Source: a virus
Length of the DNA stretch: 46,025 nucleotides
Direction: 5' to 3' (one strand)
Virus record (IMG/VR): IMGVR_UViG_3300042298_002521
Location: 1-46,025 of that record
Translations under genes and position numbers: made by a program
Shown: one piece after another, positions 31,101-40,200 of the stretch
How the letters are laid out: every line of letters starts with the position of its first letter
Numbering within the stretch: the stretch's first letter is position 1
Notes under the pieces: model-generated
What the model was told of the DNA's origin: nothing
Databases searched by the model: none
Seen by the model: the letters and a program-made list of their open reading frames with translations, nothing else

Positions 31101-32174
31101 GCTGGAACGCCGTTAGCTGGAGATATTGTTCATTTTATACTTAGGGATAGTATTGGGAATGTATCAATCGACTACCCAATATTGGTTTTGGCTGGCTGGA
31201 CTCCAACTAACGTGGTTAATGCCGCCGTTTCCGCTATTAACGGTTCGTTTTTTTGGGTGGCTACTGCCACTACCTATTTTGGGAACCCCGCCGTGGAAAT
31301 TACCAATTCTCAAGCTGGTGCTATTATTTACGCTTTAGTCAACATTGAATATCCGGCTCTGGTTACAACCTTTGAGGGCACACCGCAAGCCGGGGATGTG
31401 GTTACCGTGAGCGTTTCGGCTGATCCAGTTTCGCCGCCACTTCCCTATACGCAATTCACCTATACCTTTGGGGCAGGCAATACAATAGCTAATATGATAA
31501 GCTCCATAGTATCTTCTGTTAATGCTGGGGGAAATTTTACCGCTACATCGGTAACTTACAACGGGAAGCCCGGTTTTACAATACGCAAAATAACAAGTAT
31601 TTATATTTACGGATCTTCTACACTTGATTTAGAGCCCTTAAGCACGATTTCCCCTTACACATTCTCTTTCAATGAGTTGCGTAACGGATACACCTCATTT
31701 TTCAGCTATCACCCTGAGTGGTTAGATAACGCCCAAGAATTAATATACTCTTGGAAAGAAGGTCGCGTCTACAAGCACAATAACACTACCAATTACAGCA
31801 ACTTCTACGGAACCCAGTACCCCGCCTTTGTAACGGTTGTCTTTAACCAAAATTACCACACCAAAAAGTCGTGGAACAGCTTAATGGAGATAGCTAATAC
31901 CATCTGGTCGGTACCTACAATGTACACCAATACCTACTCCTACGGGACCACAAAGCAAGTCAGTAACCTTGTTGAGGCCGAATTTCAGCTCTTGGAGGGC
32001 AACCCGTCCTCAGCCATCAAAAGGGATGCCAACTCCAGCGGAGGTAAGGTAAATGGCAATTTTATGAAAGGGAGTTATTTGGTAGTAAAATTTCAGAAAA
32101 CAAATGCAAATAATTTAGTAAATTTGAGTGAGGTTTCGGCTAGGTTTTCGGATAGCCCCCTTACGGTCAAGTAA
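28113..32174 (+). CDS. Large tail stabilisation-type protein with inserted beta domains
   Basis: 1,353 residues. The N-terminus (Val-Lys-Arg-Phe-Ser-Gly-Val-Met-Asn-Arg-Asp-Asp, then Gln-His-Ile-Asp-Ala-Leu-Asn-Leu-Arg-Phe) and a later Phe-Arg-Phe-Ser-Tyr-Arg-Trp-Val-Tyr-Lys-Asn-Gly-Glu-Lys-Ser-Thr-Phe-Ser-Pro match the large proteins called stabilisation proteins (P22 gp10-like) in crAss-like phages; they plug the tail hub. Three similar Gly/Thr-rich modules of about 80-100 residues (about 364-463, 990-1075 and 1083-1163) appear inserted, each with a Gly-Asp-then-beta pattern. Overlaps the upstream gene by 4 nt. Confidence 0.7.
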   Translation: MIDVKRFSGVMNRDDLPENILAPQHIDALNLRFYGGQNGLTAENVKGNYVIPNASLPTTGNNICIGSYFDQVNQLIYFFNYNSQGNHGIYQLDVNSETITKIFLCNTDSISDVLNFDASYPVHSVALVYRDPGQGNLLYWTDGINPPRYINVDTVSSLAPFTSDMLTAAKNAPLTPPAYVYGDDPNVTTNNLRKKLFRFSYRWVYKNGEKSTFSPISKVVLPTGGYNPNTSNDPTKNNYVQIEVFSGNVDCEAIELVGQVNINNTWSDFFTIDSLNLDQYNIPANSYYFYRFYNNGAYVTVPILESDLPFSYLPDLANTLELLNGNTIIYGGITEGYDAIAREDVDVTVTTGLSNPNTPSISFSYTGPNSFTVIIGPTITTGAAYTIYFDYNTGNPGDASPKNVTYTTLSGDNIDDVVAGLTTLIQGQNIVVDNFGTSGVFNVHTSGFVGTITNLVTSVSIPGASVSQASWKWNCPERLGLVYFDEHGKTNGVVSFASDSDVDITDFAVTTPAFNVLSTVPQIPFVAATINHTPPDWAVAYQWVRADLKPTSFLYWVTNDFADPGDGFLYFCIENLTRQQTQNTGFVPGYDFNEGDRVRVIANYTGGNFVPFVTGGGASLQLDFEILGTVTRTMTTAPNTGNGRFLKVTKPSTLPSATYTATMLVEMYTPKATNAENNEFFYEFGEKYDIYTDAGVRYHRGQITDQNSTNPATFQWYEGDVYYRERGWLASSVATAFTTEYFMDVNYNDYFPSAVNSNGRAWTINPDAQTIYNQAMVRWGGQYEQGTDINNLNIFNPADFDEVDRARGAIRRMMVEDRTLYVYQERGVGVYGIYAKYLQDNAGQAVVTTTNAIITVNNVRYLVGTYGLGEDPTSLVRGKNAHYFVDPVRGYQVRRSADGLTPISELYKGQFYIRDLIIPYNKNYESSSFVKSKILGTYNFFDEEYVCSLQGGNLYTADKLRTVDNGIITNGDINTPSTLYAPFTKNLGPFKYVASFAGTPLAGDIVHFILRDSIGNVSIDYPILVLAGWTPTNVVNAAVSAINGSFFWVATATTYFGNPAVEITNSQAGAIIYALVNIEYPALVTTFEGTPQAGDVVTVSVSADPVSPPLPYTQFTYTFGAGNTIANMISSIVSSVNAGGNFTATSVTYNGKPGFTIRKITSIYIYGSSTLDLEPLSTISPYTFSFNELRNGYTSFFSYHPEWLDNAQELIYSWKEGRVYKHNNTTNYSNFYGTQYPAFVTVVFNQNYHTKKSWNSLMEIANTIWSVPTMYTNTYSYGTTKQVSNLVEAEFQLLEGNPSSAIKRDANSSGGKVNGNFMKGSYLVVKFQKTNANNLVNLSEVSARFSDSPLTVK

Positions 32175-32185
32175 ATTAATACACT

Positions 32186-32899
32186 ATGCCAATTCCAATA
32201 GCAGCAATACAAGCAGGTTTAGCGGCCGCGCAAACAGGCTTAGGTTTTATACAAGCCGCAAAAGGTAGAAAAGAATTAAAAAAAGAAATTGCAGCTCTTC
32301 CTCAGTATCAGCAAAGCCAAGGTATTCTTGATTACTACAATCAAGCTATGCAGCGTTATGGTGTTTCTCCAACGCAAACAGCAGCGTACAAAAGGCAAAT
32401 GGCCAACATACAGCGCGCTGGTGCAAGTGGATTAGCAAACTTAGGTAGCGCTCGCGAAAGACTTGGAGCTACTTCATCTATTGTGAGATCAATGGCTGAT
32501 GCTGGTCTTGGAGCTGAGGTAGCTGCAGAACAAGAACAAAATCGTCGCTTTGGTCAATTAGGTCAAGCCGCTCAGTTAAAGAGAGGCGAAGAGATGGCTG
32601 CCTTCCAGCAGAACCAAGTCCTCCCCTCACAAATGAGACTTCAAATGGCCGCACAAAGAGCAGCGGGCGGAACCCAGATTGCAAATACTGGAATTAGTAA
32701 TTTATTTGGAGCAGCACAGTCAGCAGCTACGCAGAATTTGTATAGGGATATTTATGGAACTGGAAAAGAAAATGTGCTAAGTCCCGGACAAGTTAGGAGA
32801 GAGGCTAGAAGCGGGCTGATTGATTATGCAGCTAAACAGGGCATTGGGAGAGGAAAGGCTATTAAAGCTTCAAAACAATTAAAGGATTTTCGTTTCTAA
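32186..32899 (+). CDS. Probable internal virion protein, Ala/Gln-rich, 237 aa
   Basis: Begins with a hydrophobic helix (Ile-Ala-Ala-Ile-Gln-Ala-Gly-Leu-Ala-Ala-Ala-Gln-Thr-Gly-Leu-Gly) that could insert in a membrane, then long helices rich in Ala, Gln, Arg and Gly. This composition is typical of the small internal/ejected virion proteins that precede giant ones in podoviruses. It lies directly after the tail hub gene and before two further candidate internal proteins. Confidence 0.62.
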   Translation: MPIPIAAIQAGLAAAQTGLGFIQAAKGRKELKKEIAALPQYQQSQGILDYYNQAMQRYGVSPTQTAAYKRQMANIQRAGASGLANLGSARERLGATSSIVRSMADAGLGAEVAAEQEQNRRFGQLGQAAQLKRGEEMAAFQQNQVLPSQMRLQMAAQRAAGGTQIANTGISNLFGAAQSAATQNLYRDIYGTGKENVLSPGQVRREARSGLIDYAAKQGIGRGKAIKASKQLKDFRF

Positions 32900-32909
32900 A
32901 ATTATCTAA

Positions 32910-34214
32910 ATGGGCGTAATTCCTCGCGAAGTATTTACCCTTGGTGCGGTTCAGTTTAATACACAGCCTTTAGCAAGATTGCAAGGGGAACTGATGGCTA
33001 AAAAAGCCGCTAAAGAAGAGGCGGTTGACAAATACCTGCTTGAGCTACAAAATAAAATACCCAAAGACCAAGTTAGGGCAATAGACAGAAACCTTTTTCA
33101 ACAAAAAGTAAAGAACTGGATTGAGACAGGTATTGCTGCGAAGGGAAAACCTGATGCTCAGCAAAGAGTCTTTGAGGGATTTCAGGAATTACTTGCCGAC
33201 GCAAATGAGTCTAAGGCCGCTGGAGAAAGACAACAAAAAATTGCAGAATTAAAGCTACAAGGTAAAATTGACGAGGATGATTTTCCTATTATAGATAGCA
33301 TGAGTCAATCTATCTATGATCAAAATTTCTATAAAAACCCCGTAACACGACAGCCATATACTATTGAAGATTTTTCTGCTAATATTCCAGCTTGGGATTT
33401 ATCCAAGAGAAAGCAATTTATTGATTTTGCTCAGGGCGGAATGAAGCCAGCGGGTAGGGCGAACGAAAGAGAGGAATACGATCCAAAGGCTATGGCCACA
33501 TATAAGACGTATGACCAAATATTTACACCGCAGCAAATTAAGGACGCTTCACAAAGGGCCATTTTTGCATTACGGGAAGAGGGTGGATTAAAGACGTATC
33601 GGAGCATACTTGAAGAAGGGGCGCAAAAAGTTCCCTCAAAAGAATTTTCAATTTTAGCAAATGCGTACTCGATGATAAACCCTGATGACGTGATGGATAC
33701 GCCATTGAAGGCCGCTCAGGCAGATGTGATACTTTCAATGATGGGTACAAAGCAAGAGGGCGAAAAAACTATTATTGATGTTAAGAAAAGAGCAAGTTTA
33801 AGAGGAACGGGAGCTGGAGGCGGGGTTCCCTCTCAGGTTAATTTCCTTGATTATGATGTACTGGGAAAATATGAGCCTGAGCAAAAAGTTACTCCTGACA
33901 ATCCTATCTTCGGGATTAAAGGATTTACAGAGGATGTGGTTTATGTAAAAGACATACCCTCCGAAGATTTGGAATTAATTACCAATAATGGGGCGGTTAA
34001 CCCGATAACAGATCAAGGGGTTAAATACTTTAAGGTAAGGGCAGACGGCAACTGGGAAGGAGCTAGAGGGCAGCTAATTGGTAGGTCATCTGTTGCAAGA
34101 TCAAACCTTGATAAAATTTCTTTAGCTGAAGAAAAAAGATTGAAACAAGGTATTATTAGACCATCGGTTCCCGCAGCACCAAAGACTAAGACAAAAAAAG
34201 GAGAGTTAGATTAA
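32910..34214 (+). CDS. Probable internal virion (cargo) protein, 434 aa
   Basis: Helical protein with charged N-terminal helices (Lys-Lys-Ala-Ala-Lys-Glu-Glu-Ala-Val-Asp-Lys-Tyr) and a C-terminal beta-containing part, ending in a Thr-Lys-Thr-Lys-Lys tail. No enzyme motif is visible. Its place between the membrane-helix protein and the giant protein suggests a second cargo component delivered with the DNA. No family is named with confidence. Confidence 0.6.
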   Translation: MGVIPREVFTLGAVQFNTQPLARLQGELMAKKAAKEEAVDKYLLELQNKIPKDQVRAIDRNLFQQKVKNWIETGIAAKGKPDAQQRVFEGFQELLADANESKAAGERQQKIAELKLQGKIDEDDFPIIDSMSQSIYDQNFYKNPVTRQPYTIEDFSANIPAWDLSKRKQFIDFAQGGMKPAGRANEREEYDPKAMATYKTYDQIFTPQQIKDASQRAIFALREEGGLKTYRSILEEGAQKVPSKEFSILANAYSMINPDDVMDTPLKAAQADVILSMMGTKQEGEKTIIDVKKRASLRGTGAGGGVPSQVNFLDYDVLGKYEPEQKVTPDNPIFGIKGFTEDVVYVKDIPSEDLELITNNGAVNPITDQGVKYFKVRADGNWEGARGQLIGRSSVARSNLDKISLAEEKRLKQGIIRPSVPAAPKTKTKKGELD

Positions 34215-34226
34215 AAAATCAATCAA

Positions 34227-37200
34227 ATGGATGAAATCAAAAAACTATACGATGTTCTCTCCAGTAAGGGGTATTATTCTAAATCGTTTGATGATTTTAA
34301 GGTTCAATTTCAAGATAAAGGGTATCAGGATAAAGTATTTGGCGTAGTATCAAGAGACGGCCTGTATACTAAAAGCAAGGATGAGTTTTTGGCAAAGTAT
34401 GTAGCTTTGCCTCAGCAAGATACTTCTAAAAAAAAAGAGGTTTCGCAACCCGTTTTACCGACTGGTGGGGAAGTTGGTATTTCAGAAGTCCCATCGGAAG
34501 AAGGCGGAGCGATAAGTAAGGCGATAAGCAAGGGTATTGAAACTGCTTTGCAACAACCAAAAGTTAAGCAAGCTATTGAGGGTAAGCAGCGGGAAGATGT
34601 GCTATCATTTCTTCAGCAAGAAAAAGCTAAGGCGCCAACAAAAATAACTGGGCCAACCCCAACAATGCCTACTGAGGGTGTTATCTTACCCGCAAAAAGC
34701 TTAAAAAAGGTAGAAACAAGTTTTGCGCTACCAAAAGAAAAGATTGATAATATTGTTGTTCCAACCTTTCAGGAAGTTGCGTCAAGCGCAGATCCGTTAG
34801 GGGCGATAGAGCAAAAAGAGTCTGAGGAAAAAGACTTGCAAAGAAAAGCCGACCTGATGGCTGTTTCTACTTTGGTAAAAGACCAAATTCCAGACTTTTA
34901 TAAGGCCTTCAAAGCAGCACAATCACCACTTCCCGATACAAGAACAAATCAACTTGTAAAGGAAAGAGCCGCTAATTATGAAAGCGCTACAAGGGGCTTG
35001 AGGGAAATCAAGGCGCCCGACCTAATGACGGCAAACAATCTTTTTATTGAGTCCAATATCATACCTCAAATAGAAAGAGCGGCTGTAATGTACCACATTA
35101 ACAGGTACCCCTCCTTCAAGGACGAACTTGCTGCGGTCAATACAGGCGTTGATAACCCTAATTTATCCAATGCTATCGGCTCAGCAAAGATGGGCCAAAT
35201 TATGCAGGAGTTTCTCTACTCTCCCGAAGTAATTGATTTTGAAAACCAAGAAGATAGTAATATCGGCGCGGCTATCCAGCGCGCCAGAGAAGTGAATTTG
35301 AGCAGAAATACAATGTGGGGTGTTTCCGTTGTAGGAAACAAGGTTAGCCAAGCCTTTGAAAGGTCCCCTTTGAGAAGAAACGCAATAGCGGGCTTTGATA
35401 CGCCAGCTCTTCGAAAAGACTTAAACACGGTAGCCACTCAGGTTCTTACGCCTGAAGAGTACAAGATATACGATTTATACATAAAAGGAAATGAGGACCA
35501 GTACTTAGACACCCCCTCTCTTTTAGAAAGATTTGCAAGAGGCGGCGAAGGTGTTTTGGTGGGCGCCTATAATACTCTTTCCAAGATAGCGGGTTACGGA
35601 AAATCAACAAAAGATGTTGTAAGAGAAAATTGGGAAAAAGAGGCGATGAATATAACCGCTGACCCTGAAGGATTAAGAGGGTTTTTAGCTGATTCTGGTA
35701 ATGTACTTGGACTTGTAGCGGCGATAGGTGCTACGGGAAGAGTTGCCACTCCTCTTATTGGCGCTGCTGCTGCTGGGACAGGACTTCCCGCTACAACAAC
35801 AGCCGCTGTTGCTGATGCAGTAAATTTATCGACAGCCTTTTTTGGTGATATGCTAGATCAGGGTACGGTTAAATTTCCAAACGACCCTATGAAGGCTTAC
35901 ACTTCTGCCATCTTTAATACGGCAGCCTTTGTTGCAATGGGAAGAAGTATATTCCCGCTTAAAAAAGTGCAATCGGTATTTTCCAAGGCACAGCCAGAGG
36001 TTAATCAAGTCGTTAGTAATCTAGCAAATGGTTCTATAACAAGAGAGGTTGCTAAAAAAGAATTAAATACCATTGTAAAGAAAGGCGTTGATGTCTTAGG
36101 GGCTGGCTTATCGCAAAACCTAAAAGTATCGGCTGAGCTTACTGCCCTGCAAGGAGCTAATGAAATCTTGGATATTGCATTGGGAATGGACCCTGACAAA
36201 CTGAAAAAATTATATCCAGAAGGCACATACGGGGAAAGCTTTAAGCACTTGTTTTTAAGCAATGCAATTATTTCATCGGTAGCGGGATACGGAAAAGTAA
36301 AGCAAAAAAACAATGCTGCCAAAGAGTCAATTTACGAGGCGGCGTCCAATCCTAAGAGATATGCAAATATTATTGAACAATCTGCTGTTAAAGACCCTAC
36401 ATTAAATAAACAAGAGTTATTAGATAACCTTGCTTTTTCGGTAGAGGTAAAAAGATTACTTGACCAAAAGGGAATACCCGTAGAGAAGCAAAAGGATTAT
36501 TTGATTTTAGCGTTGGGGGAACGAGCGGCGCTGGCAGAAAAGGCTAAGATACAAGACTCTACCTTAAAAAAAGAGATTGAAAATAAAATAAGCGAAGCGC
36601 AAAAGGAAAAAGAAGCTATTTTATCGGCACCTGAAGAAGAGGTTGCGCCAGAGATGGCTCAATACACTATGGAAGCTCCAAGAGTAGCTGGAGAGCCTGA
36701 GCAAATTTCTAAGCCGATAGAGTTAAGTGTAGAGCCAAAAGTTCCCGCAGCAGAAGAACTCACATACAGGGTAGATTATTTTGACCCTGAAACAAATAAG
36801 ATGGCATCTAAAATGTTTGCTACCGAAAAAGAAGGTAGCGCATTTCAGAGAGGACTTACTTCGGAGCAAAACAAATACGGATCTAAGGGGTATTATACAA
36901 GTGCTAAGGGTGTCGGGGAAGTCGCGCCAGAGGCAGCACCAGAAGTTCCCAAATCACCCGAAATAGAGAAAAAAAGTGATGCAGATATAGAGAAAAGAAT
37001 GCAAGAGATTGAAGAATCTGCTGGCGGTATACCTTCTTTTCAAACCGAATCTGGTAAAGAATATGATTTTCTTGAAAAAGAAATGGAGAAACGGGAAAAG
37101 GCTTCCGTTTTCAATGTTACGTTAGATAAAGTAAAAGAAGCTGTTGATGCCTTAATTAAGAAAGAGAAAGAAATGCCGAATGGGTATGGGGCATTTATAG

Positions 37201-40200
37201 AAATGAAAGATGCAAGAGAAACAAAATCTGTTGCAAATAAGTATTTAAACGCAAGCGAGCTTACAGAAAGTGAAATATATAAAGATTTTGCTGATGCTGT
37301 AATGGGAAATCCCGATACTTGGTATGCTGATGGATTAAAATTAAGAGAATCTCTTAAGGAAGCTACGAATAGAGGAATAGACGCGCAAAAGATGGTAGAA
37401 AGGATTGTGCAAGAATTTGTACGAGATGGATTTACAGAAGAGGAAGCAAAAAGTGTTGTAGCAAGACAGTTAGCTCCAATTTTTGAAGGTTCAAAAAAGG
37501 CAGCACCAGAACTTCCCAAGGCACCCGTAGAGGAAATGGAAGATATGCCAGAACTTGGAGAGGTTAGACCCGAAACCCCAAGGACTGAGCCACCTGCTTT
37601 TGAGGGGTATAAACCTATCGAGTTTGCAGAAGCTTTCGAGGTTGAAGAAAAGCCAAAAGCTAAAGAAGTAAAAGCCGAAACGGATATTAGAAAACGAGCC
37701 TTAAACTTAGATGTGGAAGGTGTTCCAAGGGGAGAGGTGTTACAATACTTTATAGGCGGAGGTAAGATAAGCTCCGATGCTATAAAAAAGCTTTTCCAAA
37801 GAAGTGAAAATCGTATTAGGTGGAACGTGATGAAGCCGGAAGAACGCAAAAGCCGTATTGGTCTATCGAGCAAAAAGGGGCCTACCATAGAGGAATTGGC
37901 TGAAAAATTAGCGGGCGCAGACAGGCTGGATATGACTCAAGAGTTTAGGAATATCATTGAGGAAGTTGTATTGGAGAATTACGGCACAAAGTCAATGGAA
38001 AAGGAGTTGGTTGAAAGCTACGATGCTGAGTACAGAATGATGATGCGCGAACAAGAGTTAATTGAGTTGGGGGAAGAAATGGAACGCCAAATACAAGAGT
38101 TTACGGCAGGACTTCCCGAAGCGCAAAAAAGAGAAATAGCAGAAGTACTAAATGAAGTACGAAACAATGACGGCACTATTGACTGGGATACCATAGAAAG
38201 GGAGATGCAGTCAGCAGAATTATCCTCTTCCCCAATTATTCAAAAACTATCACCAGAAACACAAAAATTAATAATCGATGGCATCAAACAACTTAACGAA
38301 ACAGGCCGAGTTAGCCGCGTTCCTGTCGAAGCTGTTCCTAGCGCAGAAGCGGGCAGGAAAGAAGGAGCAAAAGAAAGAAAACCAAAAGCAGAACTTCCCC
38401 CAACAGACAAAAGAGCAGAAGCAAGAAAAAGGCTAAAAGATGCCTTTGATGATTTTATGAGTTCTGGTATTGTCTATGACCCAAGATCACAGGCTGAAAA
38501 GCAGGTACGATTAACAAAGGCAATCATAAACGCAATAAAAGAAGAAGCAATCGGGGCCATCAAGGACCTTAAAAAATACATTAAGGAGAACGTAGGTATC
38601 GATATATCGGACAATGATGCCAAATATCTTTTATTAGAAAGCAAAAAACCAGAGTATGCCATTCAAGAGCCAGCAGCAGGTGAAGTTCCTGTACAGCCAG
38701 AAGCCGGAGTTAGCGGAAAAATGGAGGCAGGAGTTCCCCCAACAGAACCTCCAAAAGTTACCGAAAAAGGTGAAAGTCCGCGTAAAGAAAGACAAAAAGC
38801 GCTCCTAAATAGAATTGTTGACTCCAAGGGCACACCAGAAGCTCTTAAGGAGCAAATTAGAGAAAAGGGGCTCACTTATAAACCCGCCTCACAAAAAGAG
38901 GCCACTCGATTAGCGAACGCTATAATTGACTCAATAGGAATAGACCAAGCCGTAGAGATGGCCAGTAGGTCTGAATTTTCCGATGTCTTCGGAGGAATGA
39001 ACTCAGCTGTTCTTTCAGAAGCCGCTTCACGCCTTGTTAATGACCCTGTAAAGCAAGCGCAAGTGTTCGCTACGCTTGATAATGGATTACTATGGAAAGG
39101 TCAGGACGTATCGTATATGAATGAGTTCTATACGAAGAACCCATTAGGAGTAGTAATCTATGAAAACACTAGGCGTAAGAATGATTTTGAACAATGGTCT
39201 ACCAAAAAAGAAAAGCAATGGCAAGATGCCTATGATGTCCTAAAGGCTGAAAAAGAAGCTCTTAAAAAAGAACTTGAAGAACTAAGAATTGAAAAACCGA
39301 CTAACGAGGGAGTACAAAGAGCAAAGGTAAAGGCAGAAAAAGCAAGACAAAAGAGAGCTGATATAATTGAAAAATATAAAAATAAAGGCGGTGGTCTTAC
39401 GCTAACAACAGGAGGTCTTACAAAAGAAGGTATTGAGTTTGTCGGGGAAGTGTCACTAACCTATATTCAAGAAGGGGTTGCCAATGCTGAAGTTGTTATC
39501 AGAAAGGTGTTGGCCGACTTAAAAACCGCTATAGGGAAAGACGTTTCTCAAGAGGTTAGAAACGAGGTAGAGCAAATCGTAAGAAGAGTGGTCAATGATA
39601 AAAAGGGAGCACCCGTAATTGATAGGATAAGAAAAAAGCTGGAAGGGCTCAGCAATAAAGAAAAAGAAGAGGTTATAAGGCAGTCTTACAAAAAAATCAT
39701 TGAGTCTGGAGCGCTTGAGTTTGAGGACTTCAAAAATATTATTGCTGATGTGCTGGGAAGAGGTCCCCTTTCAGAAGCGGATGCAAAAAAATTGCAAGAC
39801 CTAACTGTTACTATTAATGAATTAGAGGCAAAAGCCTTGGACGCTCAAGAACTTCGCACACCAGAGGCTCTAAAAGCGCATAAAATTGCTCAAAAAGAAG
39901 CTGCCGAAGCATCAAAGGAGCTATCTAACTTGTTTAACAACAAGCCTAATATTCTAAAGAGAATTTCCCAATTAATACAGTTAAGGACCCTTGGAATTGT
40001 TGCCTTAATTAACAACCCTTTCTATAATATAGTAAACCAAGCTTTTTTAAGATTTCCAATAGGGCTTACAAATACGTTAATTGACAGGGCTGTTTCCGCA
40101 GGGGCCAAGGCTGCAAATGTGCAAATCAACCCATCAACAAACGTACTATCAAGAAGGGTTCAGGCAGAGTATTTCAAGAAGTTAAAATTGGGATTCAAAG

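Noticed and set aside
37040-37888. A 282-codon - strand open frame
   Set aside because: Antisense to the Glu/Lys-rich linker region of the giant protein; its Ser/Leu/Phe-rich translation is what such a complement gives.
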